A stretch of DNA of 36,090 nucleotides, from assembly GCA_937952975.1 (NCBI GenBank), contig CALFXX010000109.1, positions 1 to 36,090 of the forward strand. The letters run 5' to 3'. Under the pieces are notes generated by a model. That model saw only the letters and a program-made list of their open reading frames with translations. It was not told the origin of the DNA and made no database searches. Each line of letters starts with the position of its first letter. The stretch's first letter is position 1. This document shows positions 5,903 through 12,711 of this stretch, one piece after another. This stretch comes from an uncultured Alcaligenaceae bacterium. GTDB taxonomy: Bacteria; Pseudomonadota; Gammaproteobacteria; Burkholderiales; Burkholderiaceae_B. A program made the translations under genes and the position numbers.

Positions 5903-6834
5903 AAGCCTCAGCGTGGCGCGTAGATAAACTGGGTGAGAAACCAGAGTATTCGTTTGATGATGCTGCGTTGGCCTACTTGAAATCATGCTCTGCTCAACGC
6001 GACTACCGCTCCAAGGTTTGTCACATTGCGTGGTGGCGTGAGAAATTTCAGGGTCAGCCTGTACGCTCTTTAACAACACGCGCAATTATGGATAACTTGC
6101 CAACTCATAAAGTTGTGCAAAGCGGTCCGGCCAAGCTCATGTCGCCTGCGACTAAAAATCGCTACTTGGCCACCATCCATAAAATGCTTACCAATGCTGC
6201 AGATATGGAATGGATCGAGGCTGCACCAAAGATCTTACGCTTTGAGGAGGCCGGTGTTCGTGAAAGCTGGCTAACGCAGACTCAAGCTCGCACCCTTATT
6301 GATGCGATTGAACCAGGCTGGATGCAGGACATTTGCATCTTTGCACTCGCTACCGGTATGCGTGCGGGTGAGATCCTTTCGCTTGAATGGAGTCAGGTAG
6401 ATAAGCTTCGTGGCCTTGTGTCAGTTCTGGCGACAAAGGCCAAGTCTAAAACCAGCCGGCCAGTGCCGCTTAATTCAGATTCACTAGACGTCATTAACCG
6501 CAGAGTTGGAAAGCACAGGCAATTCGTTTTTGCTAGGGCCGGACAAGAAAGCACAGAAATAGACAGGAGGATCTGGGCCCGAGCTTTGAAGGCCGCAGGA
6601 ATCAAGAAAGATTTTCGCTTTCACGATCTGCGTCACACCTGGGCGAGCTGGCATACACAAGCCGGAACACCGATGCTTATCTTGCAAAAGTTAGGCGGCT
6701 GGAAAACGCTTTCGATGCTAAACCGTTATTCACATCTGAACGCGGAGCATTTATTTCAACAGGCGGGGGCAAGTAATTTTTATGGCAGGATTCAGCCACA
6801 GCCAGACGCAGAAACTAAAACAGCCACTGGTTAG
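5773..6834 (+). CDS. int: Tyrosine site-specific integrase
   Basis: This protein has 353 residues. GGAGAAG precedes the ATG. The N-terminal arm-binding part (residues 1-55) has IFKHPESGFWWLDFRTPDG. A core-binding SAM-like domain follows (about 58-150), then the catalytic domain with Arg197 (ATGMRAGEI), a Lys in the TKAKSKTSR strand, His284 and Arg287 (HDLRHTW), Trp310 at the His/Trp position (LGGW) and the nucleophile Tyr319 (NRYSHL). All catalytic positions are present, so it should be active. It would recombine the phage with the tRNA-Asn 3' end 36 bases downstream. Confidence 0.95.
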   Translation: MSIFKHPESGFWWLDFRTPDGKRIRRTTQTKDRKSAQEYHDRLKASAWRVDKLGEKPEYSFDDAALAYLKSCSAQRDYRSKVCHIAWWREKFQGQPVRSLTTRAIMDNLPTHKVVQSGPAKLMSPATKNRYLATIHKMLTNAADMEWIEAAPKILRFEEAGVRESWLTQTQARTLIDAIEPGWMQDICIFALATGMRAGEILSLEWSQVDKLRGLVSVLATKAKSKTSRPVPLNSDSLDVINRRVGKHRQFVFARAGQESTEIDRRIWARALKAAGIKKDFRFHDLRHTWASWHTQAGTPMLILQKLGGWKTLSMLNRYSHLNAEHLFQQAGASNFYGRIQPQPDAETKTATG

Positions 6835-6843
6835 GGTGGCTGT
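6820..6843 (-). terminator. Hairpin terminator downstream of tRNA-Asn, overlapping the integrase stop
   Basis: ACAGCCAC (6820-6827) and GTGGCTGT (6836-6843) form a perfect eight-base stem with an eight-base loop. Read on the minus strand it is followed by TTTTAG, so it would end transcripts from tRNA-Asn. There is no T-run on the plus strand. It contains the last codons of the integrase, so if the attachment core is in the tRNA, the element supplies this terminator. Confidence 0.6.
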
Positions 6844-6869
6844 AAGATGTTAATTTCACTACGTTTTTT

Positions 6870-6945
6870 TGGCTCCCCGACCTGGACTCGAACCAGGGAC
6901 CTGCGGATTAACAGTCCGTCGCTCTACCGACTGAGCTATCAGGGA
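6870..6945 (-). tRNA. tRNA-Asn (anticodon GTT)
   Basis: A full cloverleaf reads from 6945 to 6870 on the minus strand: acceptor TCCCTGA pairing with TCGGGGA, D arm AGCTCAGTCGGTAGAGC, anticodon loop CTGTTAA with GTT at 6910-6912, T arm with GGTTCGAGTCC, discriminator G and an encoded CCA. Its 3' end faces the integrase, so it is the attachment site for the prophage and remains intact after integration. Confidence 0.97.
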
Positions 6946-7021
6946 ATTGTCGTTGAAAATCAGTCGGTTATTGTTTTTTGTTAAAAAAGACAACTGCCGT
7001 GCAAACTCAGCGATGTCCAAC

Positions 7022-7051
7022 ACTATAGCATAGTTGAGGTTCATCGGCCAA
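7022..7051 (-). promoter_or_regulatory. Predicted promoter of tRNA-Asn
   Basis: On the minus strand TTGGCC (7046-7051) and TATAGT (7022-7027) are 18 bases apart, about 75 bases upstream of the tRNA 5' end. Both boxes are reasonable. The region also lies upstream of the divergent Bug receptor gene. Confidence 0.5.
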
Positions 7052-7126
7052 ACGAGGGCCCACTCGCCAAGAGACACGCCTCGCAGTACATTCTTTTTAA
7101 AACCACCATACAAACAGAGGCAAGCT

Positions 7127-8110
7127 GTGAAACGAATTTTGCACGTAGTAAACGCAGGCGCCCTAGCACTTTTGGCGTTGACCTCAGCGCAAACAATCGC
7201 CCAAACACAAGCAAACTACCCTAACAAAACCGTGCGCTTAGTGGTGCCGTTTCCGGCCGGGCAAGCCACTGACATCATCGCGCGTTTGTTGGCCGAGCGT
7301 TTAACGCAACGCTGGGGTCAACCGGTGTTTGTCGATAACAAAGGCGGTGGCGCCAGCATACCTGGCATGTTGGCCGGCAAAGAGGCCCCTGCTGACGGTT
7401 ACACCATTACCTTTGCAAGCAGCACCACCACTGCGGTGAACGAAGCACTGTACCCAAAACTGCCTTACAACATGCAACGCGACTTTGTGCCGGTCGCGGC
7501 AGTGTTTACGCAACCTTGGTTGATTTTGGCGAATCCGTCTGCACCGTATAACAACCTTCAAGAGTTGATCGACGCCGCTCGCCAAGCGCCGGGCAAACTC
7601 ACTTGGGGTTATGGCGCCAACGCACTTGAGTTGGCCGCTGAGCTCTTTAAGCAGCGCGCGCAAATTGAGATTACTGGAGTGTCATACAAAGGCAGTGGGC
7701 CCGCGATGAATGATTTGTTGGGCGGACATATTATGTTGGCGGTGGATACGATGGCCTCATCGTTACCCCATATTCAAGCGGGCAAACTCAAAGCCATTGC
7801 CTCGCTTTCAAGCGAACGCGCTTCACAATTGCCAGATGTGCAGACGATTGCCGAGCAAGGCTATCCAGGCTTTGTAGGCGTAGGTTGGGCGGGCTTGTTT
7901 ATGCCAAAGGGCACCTCGCCCGCGATTGTGAAAAAAGTGTCTGACGATGTGCATCAGATTTTGAACGAGGCAAGTGTGCAACAAGCGCTGGCGCAGCGTG
8001 GTTCGACTCCCGACTTAAGACCCCTGCCCGAGTGGTCAGCGTTTGTGAGCGCCGAGACCTTGAAGTGGGCCGAGGTGATTAAGAAGGGAAATATTAAGCT
8101 GGCTGAGTGA
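7127..8110 (+). CDS. Tripartite tricarboxylate (Bug-type) periplasmic binding receptor
   Basis: This protein has 327 residues and starts with GTG at 7127, after GAGG; it opens with a Sec signal peptide (KRILHVVNAG, then ALALLALTSAQTIAQ). The mature part shows the family pattern: YPNKTVRLVVPFPAGQATD, FVDNKGGGASIPG, APADGYT, LPYNM, ITGVSYKGSGPAMNDLLGG and a C-terminal WAGLFMPKGTSP. Bug receptors (PF03970) bind carboxylates or similar small ligands in the periplasm. No TctA/TctB membrane genes are nearby, so it is an orphan as most Bug genes are. The ligand cannot be read from sequence. It is convergent with hicB. Confidence 0.88.
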   Translation: MKRILHVVNAGALALLALTSAQTIAQTQANYPNKTVRLVVPFPAGQATDIIARLLAERLTQRWGQPVFVDNKGGGASIPGMLAGKEAPADGYTITFASSTTTAVNEALYPKLPYNMQRDFVPVAAVFTQPWLILANPSAPYNNLQELIDAARQAPGKLTWGYGANALELAAELFKQRAQIEITGVSYKGSGPAMNDLLGGHIMLAVDTMASSLPHIQAGKLKAIASLSSERASQLPDVQTIAEQGYPGFVGVGWAGLFMPKGTSPAIVKKVSDDVHQILNEASVQQALAQRGSTPDLRPLPEWSAFVSAETLKWAEVIKKGNIKLAE

Positions 8111-8165
8111 CTGCGTTTGGGCGACTACTCACAGTCGCGATCTCGAAGAGTAAAAGGCCTGATTG

Positions 8166-8501
8166 TTAAGAGGTCAGGGCAGCCTGTTTAATTGATTGTG
8201 CTGCCCAATAATTCAGACTAACGCCTTTTGATGCGGCGGCAATCGTCGCCGCCTCATGCACCTCAGGGTCAAGGCGCAAAGAAAAATTTCCTGAAAAAAT
8301 TTTGCGTGGCGAAATCCCGTTACGTTTACACGCATCCAAATAAATATCTAAAGAAATTTTGCCTTCGCGCTCTAGGCCCTGAACGTCGGTGGCGTAAAAA
8401 TCTGCACCCCCACTCAGGTTTATAAATTCGCCTCTAAACATCTTCATGTCGGGCAAAAAACAAATCGTGGCTTGAAAGCCATCAATCGTCATAATATTCA
8501 T
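8166..8501 (-). CDS. hicB: HicB antitoxin
   Basis: This protein has 111 residues from the ATG at 8501 (MNIMTIDGFQATICF), which overlaps the hicA stop by four bases and has GGAG upstream. An in-frame ATG at 8528 would add nine residues inside hicA and is less likely. The N-terminal part is the partial RNase-H-like HicB fold (FRGEFINLSGGADFYATDV); the C-terminal part has FSLRLDPEVHEAATIAA and GVSLNYWAAQSI, a ribbon-helix-helix DNA-binding domain. It should bind HicA and repress the shared promoter. Order is toxin then antitoxin, as usual for hicAB. Confidence 0.9.
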   Translation of the reverse strand: MNIMTIDGFQATICFLPDMKMFRGEFINLSGGADFYATDVQGLEREGKISLDIYLDACKRNGISPRKIFSGNFSLRLDPEVHEAATIAAASKGVSLNYWAAQSIKQAALTS

Positions 8502-8713
8502 GGGCGAACTCCGTTTTGATCTAGCCATTTTCGAATTGCTGCGACAGCACCTTTTTCGGTATCCGGCGAAGGATGTGGTCGATGAAAGACCGACACTTCA
8601 CTAAACAAGACAAATTCAACTCTTGAGCCACCTCGCCCTGTCAGCACTGCGCCAAGACTTTTAAACAGAACTTCAATATCTGACCACTTGATATTTGCTA
8701 AGACTGGTTGCAC
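8498..8713 (-). CDS. hicA: HicA-family toxin
   Basis: This protein has 71 residues and starts with GTG at 8713; the site upstream is weak. The small dsRBD-like fold is indicated by IKWSDIEVLFKSLGAVLTGR, GGSRVEFVL and KGAVAAIRKWLDQNGV. Canonical HicA toxins carry a catalytic His in a Gly-Ser-His or Gly-Gly-His motif; here the position reads GGSR. This Arg form is, as far as I recall, shared by a HicA subfamily that pairs with this type of HicB, so it need not mean inactivity. HicA toxins generally cleave or bind mRNA. The module lies in a low-GC patch, which suggests acquisition. Confidence 0.82.
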   Translation of the reverse strand: MQPVLANIKWSDIEVLFKSLGAVLTGRGGSRVEFVLFSEVSVFHRPHPSPDTEKGAVAAIRKWLDQNGVRP

Positions 8714-8761
8714 AAATAATTTTTACAAGGTGCGTTGATTTTTTTGATTCACAATAATTGA

Positions 8762-8780
8762 TATCACTAAATGGTATCAC
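8762..8780 (-). promoter_or_regulatory. Direct repeat upstream of hicA, possible HicB operator
   Basis: TATCAC occurs at 8762-8767 and again at 8775-8780 (GTGATA twice on the minus strand, 13 bases apart), 49-67 bases upstream of the hicA start. Its position in the presumed promoter suggests a HicB binding site. No clear -35/-10 pair can be assigned. The neighbouring stretch 8881-8985 is very AT-rich and holds no gene. Confidence 0.35.
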
Positions 8781-8984
8781 AAATAGGCGAAAGTTTGGGC
8801 TGAACCATCACAATCGGACAACCGTTAGTGTGTGTGAAAAAAGAAATGGCCCCATGTAAATGAGGCCAATTTAACTACCACGGAAACTACGAAATGAATA
8901 ATTTCTAATATTTTTATTTATCTATAATAATTATTAAAATCAATGATATAAATAAAAATAAAATAGTACATCTTCAACTACAAA

Positions 8985-9815
8985 CTAGTACAACAATCCT
9001 CTGCCTGCTGCAAGCGCATTCTGCATCGTCATGAACTCAGCACCCTCTTTAATCAGGCTTTCAACAAAGCCTTCAAAGGCAAGCATCCGGTTGCCGCGAC
9101 CTAAAACGTAGGGGTGCATGGTGTAGGTCAGGATCCCGAAATCGGTACTCTTTTTAAAGTATCTGAATTCATCGAGCCAGCTTTCCATCACGGTACGGGC
9201 ACTTTGCAGACCAGGGTTGACGGTGGTGGGCATACGCCAGTATTCAAAATGAGGATGGTCATCCAAATGCCAGCTAATTGGCATTTCGATCAGGCTGGTC
9301 TCTTGACCAAACTTGACCGGCTCACCAAGTTTGACTTGATCACCTGCCCGCACACGGTACGGATGATAATCCCCGCCCATCATGCTGCTGTCGTACTCAA
9401 AACCGTACTTGAGCAGCAGATTTAAGGTGTTTTCGCTTAAATCCCAAGAGGGTGAGCGATAGCCTACTGCCCTTCCCCCTGTAAGCTGCTTAATTGCCGC
9501 AGTGGCGCGCAACATGTCAGCCTCTTCTTCTTCAAGGGTTTGGCTCGCGGGAGGGATATGTGCCCAACTGTGATGGCCGATCTCGTGCCCGCCCTTCACC
9601 ACGGCCTCGCAGGCAGCGGGATACGTTTCAATGGTGAAGCCTGGCACAAACCATGTGGTGGGGATGCTGTGCGCCTTCACTAAATCGAGGATGCGTTTTG
9701 ACCCAACGACACCGAATTCGCCACGCGACAAGGGCGTGGGCGAGGTCATGCCTCGCGAGATAAAGCCCGACTGCACATCAAAATCGTAAGTAAGGCAAAC
9801 AATATGGCGCGGCAT
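8985..9815 (-). CDS. NodB-fold polysaccharide deacetylase family protein (HpPgdA-like)
   Basis: This protein has 276 residues. AAGGATC precedes the ATG. The carbohydrate-esterase-4 motifs are clear: CLTYDFD with Asp13, then GGHEIGHHSWAH with the metal-binding His82 and His86, GYRSPSWDLS, FEYDSSMMGGD, and IEMPISWHLDD. The LSRGEFG and ATWFVPG-like (TTWFVPGF) segments match the group that includes Helicobacter pylori PgdA and PuuE-type amidohydrolases. Such enzymes cut amide bonds of N-acetyl sugars or cyclic amides. No signal peptide is seen, so it is cytoplasmic, which argues against peptidoglycan. It diverges from the ABC operon over a 98-base gap and probably shares its substrate. Confidence 0.85.
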   Translation of the reverse strand: MPRHIVCLTYDFDVQSGFISRGMTSPTPLSRGEFGVVGSKRILDLVKAHSIPTTWFVPGFTIETYPAACEAVVKGGHEIGHHSWAHIPPASQTLEEEEADMLRATAAIKQLTGGRAVGYRSPSWDLSENTLNLLLKYGFEYDSSMMGGDYHPYRVRAGDQVKLGEPVKFGQETSLIEMPISWHLDDHPHFEYWRMPTTVNPGLQSARTVMESWLDEFRYFKKSTDFGILTYTMHPYVLGRGNRMLAFEGFVESLIKEGAEFMTMQNALAAGRGLLY

Positions 9816-9843
9816 GGCAAGATCCTTTATAGGTCAGAATACG

Positions 9844-9873
9844 TTGACTACGGTAAGCTCTGTCAGATATGTT
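9844..9873 (+). promoter_or_regulatory. Predicted promoter of the ABC/C45 operon
   Basis: TTGACT (9844-9849) and TATGTT (9868-9873) are 18 bases apart. Start of transcription would be near 9880, after the upstream in-frame ATG at 9869, which supports the permease start at 9914. Confidence 0.5.
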
Positions 9874-9913
9874 AGCAAGCTTCCGCACTAAGAAAATCGC
9901 CAAGGGATTCAGG

Positions 9914-10738
9914 ATGTCTGGTCGCAGTGACAGCACCTCTTTCAAACCCATGTCTAACGCCTCGCGCATTAGTCGCCTACTTGAAAGTTGGAGCTCAGGA
10001 ATTTTAATCGTCGTACTGCTGTTGCTCTGGCAGACGGGCGTGCGTTATTTTGAAGTGCCGAACTTCTTGCTACCAGCGCCCACTGAAATCGCTCAACTCT
10101 TTGTCGACGAATGGCCTTTGATTCAAATGCACTCGCTCGCCACCATTTGGGCGATCTTGACGGGCTACGTCACGGCGGTCGTTTTTGCCTTAATCGTGTC
10201 AGCGCTGATGATTCGCTTTACTTTGCTAGAACGCTTAATCATGCCAATTTTTGTGGGCTTGCAAAGCGTACCAAAGATTGCTATTGCGCCGTTGATCTTA
10301 GTATGGGTGGGTGCTGGTATGGGTTCAAAAATCGCAGTGGTGATGTCGATTGCGTTTTTCCCAATTGTGATTAACACCATGGCGGGCTTCAAAGAGGTGG
10401 ATCGCGGCCTGGCGGATGTGTTTCGCTCAGTGAACGCCAGTGAACGTCAGTTGCTCTTTAAACTGAGACTGCCTTATGCAATACCGTATATTTTTGCAGG
10501 CCTGCGTATCGCAACAACCTTGGCAGTGCTCGGCGCGATCGTAGCCGAATGGCTAGCGGCGTCGAACGGCTTGGGCTATTTAGTGCTATCGGGGAGCTTT
10601 AACTTTAATACAGCACGCTCGTTTGCGGCAATTATTTCTTTGGCTGTCATCGGTACAGTTTTTTTTAATTTGATGTCATGGATCGAAGCGCGGGTATCGT
10701 GGCGTACTGGTCTAAATGATTCGACTTCGCAGGGGTGA
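9914..10738 (+). CDS. ABC transporter permease (SsuC/TauC/ThiX-like)
   Basis: The gene encodes 274 residues from the ATG at 9914, with AAGGG and CAGG upstream. Several hydrophobic segments can be seen (ILIVVLLLLWQTGV; AILTGYVTAVVFALIVSAL; VVMSIAFFPIVINTM; ATTLAVLGAIVAEWL; AIISLAVIGTVFF). FEVPNFLLPAPTEI is typical of this family, and the cytoplasmic coupling region reads RSVNASERQLLFKLRLPYAIPYIFAGLR in two pieces, with the EAA-like loop. The family imports sulfonates, nitrate, taurine or pyrimidine precursors. The binding protein and ATPase follow, so the three form one importer. Confidence 0.9.
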   Translation: MSGRSDSTSFKPMSNASRISRLLESWSSGILIVVLLLLWQTGVRYFEVPNFLLPAPTEIAQLFVDEWPLIQMHSLATIWAILTGYVTAVVFALIVSALMIRFTLLERLIMPIFVGLQSVPKIAIAPLILVWVGAGMGSKIAVVMSIAFFPIVINTMAGFKEVDRGLADVFRSVNASERQLLFKLRLPYAIPYIFAGLRIATTLAVLGAIVAEWLAASNGLGYLVLSGSFNFNTARSFAAIISLAVIGTVFFNLMSWIEARVSWRTGLNDSTSQG

Positions 10739-10747
10739 AAAACAGCT

Positions 10748-11863
10748 ATGTTAAATAAATGGATGATCAGCTTGAGCTTGTTCAAAGGTTTGAACCCGCA
10801 AAACGACTTGAGCCCGCTCAAAGAGTTAAGCCTGTTTCTACGTTCATGCAAACAGACCGTTATTTGCGCTGCCGGTCTATGCACTATGGCATTGACCTCC
10901 ACGTCAGCCCTCGCTCTCGACAAAGTCGTGCTGCGCATTAACTTCACCCCCTGGGGCATGCACGCACAATACTTTGGTGGTCGCGCACAAGGTTTTTATA
11001 AAGCAGAAGGCATTGATCTAGAGATTCGACCACCGGCGGCCGGGCAGCAAAACGAAGTCATGATTGCAACCGGCCGTGAGCAGTTTGGCGTGACCAACGC
11101 TGACGCCTTTGTTAAAGCAAAAGGCAGTGGCCTGCCCGTGGTAGCCGTCATGGCCGATCAACCTGACAACCCGTTTTCGGTGATCACGCCCGTGAAAGCC
11201 GGCATCACCACGCCCGAAAAAATGAAAGGCATGAAGCTTGCCTGGTTTCAAGCCAATGTGATGGGCTTGATCGAGCCCGTGCTCGCTAAAGGCGGTCTCA
11301 CGCGCAAAGATGTTGATTTTGTGACGGTTGCGCGCGGCGCTGAAGTCCAGATGCTGGCCGCTGGGCAGGTTGATGGCCTGTTTGGTTACTCGTTTGGGCA
11401 AGCCCTGACACTTGAGGGCAAAGGGTTTCCGGTCAATGTGATGCCAGTGCGTGATTACGGCGTTCAGTTTTATGGCACAGTGATTTATACCAACGAGGCT
11501 CTGCTTAAAAGCAACCCCGATTTGATCAAGCGTTTTGTGCGTGCAACGATCAAGAGCTTAATTTGGACCCACGACAATATTGAAGAAGCAATGAAAGAAA
11601 TCGTCGCGGTTTCACCCGACCGTGAACTCAAGCTTGAGTCACGCAAATTACGCATGATTTACGATCTGTACAACACGCCTGACTATGCCGAGCGCTTCGG
11701 TTTAATGACCGATGCAAAATGGCAATCATCAATCGACATTTTGGCAGGTGGTGGTGACTTGCCTAAAAAACCGACAGCCCAAAGCATGTACACCAATGCC
11801 ATTATCAACAGCATTGATGAAGCAAAAGATTTGGCCGCACTTGTGAAGCAACCGGCAAAATGA
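10748..11863 (+). CDS. ABC substrate-binding protein, NMT1/THI5-like
   Basis: This protein has 371 residues. A signal peptide (TVICAAGLCTMALTSTSALA) begins only near residue 37; the first 36 residues are an unusual polar leader encoded by DNA rich in inverted repeats. The mature part reads INFTPWGMHAQYFGGRAQGFY, then IDLEIRPPAAGQQNEVMIA, FGVTNADAF, and GQVDGLFGYSFGQ, which matches the NMT1/SsuA-like fold (PF09084). These proteins bind pyrimidines, thiamine precursors or sulfonates. It overlaps the ATPase gene by four bases. The true start could be later, at a non-ATG codon, which would remove the odd leader. Confidence 0.88.
   Translation: MLNKWMISLSLFKGLNPQNDLSPLKELSLFLRSCKQTVICAAGLCTMALTSTSALALDKVVLRINFTPWGMHAQYFGGRAQGFYKAEGIDLEIRPPAAGQQNEVMIATGREQFGVTNADAFVKAKGSGLPVVAVMADQPDNPFSVITPVKAGITTPEKMKGMKLAWFQANVMGLIEPVLAKGGLTRKDVDFVTVARGAEVQMLAAGQVDGLFGYSFGQALTLEGKGFPVNVMPVRDYGVQFYGTVIYTNEALLKSNPDLIKRFVRATIKSLIWTHDNIEEAMKEIVAVSPDRELKLESRKLRMIYDLYNTPDYAERFGLMTDAKWQSSIDILAGGGDLPKKPTAQSMYTNAIINSIDEAKDLAALVKQPAK
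10780..10821. repeat. Two short perfect inverted repeats at the 5' end of the binding-protein gene
   Basis: GTTCAAA-GG-TTTGAAC (10780-10795) and TTGAGC-CC-GCTCAA (10808-10821) are perfect inverted repeats 12 bases apart. Both fall in the leader codons before the signal peptide. In RNA each would form a stem with a two-base gap that is too tight for a good hairpin loop, so DNA binding by a protein is as plausible as RNA folding. Confidence 0.6.
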
Positions 11864-12711
11864 CTGATATCGCAACCAACACCATGGGTGCTGCATCGTC
11901 CTCTGGTCGTGGGATTTCAATCAATAAGATTCAAGTCACCTATGGCCTAGGCTCTGCACAAGCCGTTCAAGCTTTAGCGCCTGTGGACCTAGAGGTTGCC
12001 GATGGCGCCTTTGTTTCGCTGGTGGGCCCTTCGGGTTGCGGCAAGAGCACGTTGTTAAAAGTCTTGGCCGATCTCATGTCGCCCACTCAAGGGCAAGTCT
12101 TAATCAATGGGATGCCCCCTAGTGCTTTGCGGCAGGCTGGCCGTATTGGCCTGGTGTTTCAGCAAGCCAATTTGATGCCATGGTTAACGATTGAAAAGAA
12201 CGTGAAGCTTCTTAAAGAGTTGGTGGGTGCAAAAAGCAAAAACACTGAAAACGTTACGCAAGGGCAACACCCACAGACAGCGCAAAGCGTTGAACAACTA
12301 CTTGAGGTCGTTGGCCTAAAAGGTTTTGAGAAGAAATTACCTCATCAACTCTCAGGCGGCATGCAACAACGGGCAGCGCTCGCCCGTGCCTTGGCGCTTG
12401 ATCCATCGATTTTGTTGATGGACGAACCCTTTGCTGCGCTAGATGAAATCACACGCGATCGCATGGCCTTTGAATTAATGCGCATCTGGCAGCAATATCG
12501 AAAAACCGTCATCTTTGTGACGCATTCACTTGCTGAGGCCGTATTTTTATCCGATCAAGTCGTGCTGATGTCTGCACGCCCTGGTCGCATCCACAAAATT
12601 TATGACATTGATCTGCCGCGTCCACGTAATGAAGAAACACGTCTGTCAGACGACTTTAATCGGTTGGTCGGTGAAATTAATCGCGAACTTTATAAGGTAA
12701 TGCTGCTGTGA
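11860..12711 (+). CDS. ABC transporter ATP-binding protein
   Basis: This protein has 283 residues. It has Walker A GPSGCGKST (about 56-64), the Q-loop VFQQANLMPW, the signature LSGGMQQR, Walker B LLMDEPF, the D-loop ALD and the switch His in FVTHSLAEA. It belongs to the nitrate/sulfonate/taurine ATPase group. A 20-residue insert rich in Asn, Gln and Thr lies between the Q-loop region and the signature. It overlaps the binding-protein gene (ATGA) at its start and the C45 hydrolase gene (GTGA) at its end, so the importer and the hydrolase are translationally coupled. Confidence 0.93.
   Translation: MTDIATNTMGAASSSGRGISINKIQVTYGLGSAQAVQALAPVDLEVADGAFVSLVGPSGCGKSTLLKVLADLMSPTQGQVLINGMPPSALRQAGRIGLVFQQANLMPWLTIEKNVKLLKELVGAKSKNTENVTQGQHPQTAQSVEQLLEVVGLKGFEKKLPHQLSGGMQQRAALARALALDPSILLMDEPFAALDEITRDRMAFELMRIWQQYRKTVIFVTHSLAEAVFLSDQVVLMSARPGRIHKIYDIDLPRPRNEETRLSDDFNRLVGEINRELYKVMLL

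Larger units (their letters stand above)
14..6869. mobile_element. Partial lambda-like prophage (early and integration arm), inserted at tRNA-Asn
   Basis: The gene order is replication P-like, O-like, CII-like, Cro-like (all minus), then CI-like (plus), a toxin-antitoxin pair (minus), and a recT-exo-xis-int operon (plus). The tyrosine integrase ends 36 bases from the 3' end of a tRNA-Asn gene, the classic arrangement for an integrase that recombines into a tRNA 3' end. The left attachment site and all late genes (packaging, capsid, tail, lysis) would lie beyond the left contig end. Intactness cannot be judged, but every visible early gene is open and uninterrupted. The exact right boundary, probably within the tRNA 3' part, is inferred. 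Confidence 0.85.

Noticed and set aside
1..6870. Integrative conjugative element instead of a phage
   Set aside because: No relaxase or type IV secretion gene is present, while O/P, CII, Cro and recT-exo-int genes are phage-like. Only the visible part can be judged.
8121..8138. GCGACT-N6-AGTCGC hairpin after the Bug receptor as a terminator
   Set aside because: The stem is perfect but short and has no T-run on either strand; kept only as a note.
8846..8871. TGGCC-N12-GGCCA hairpin in the hicA to deacetylase gap
   Set aside because: Only five paired bases and a poor T tract; could arise by chance.
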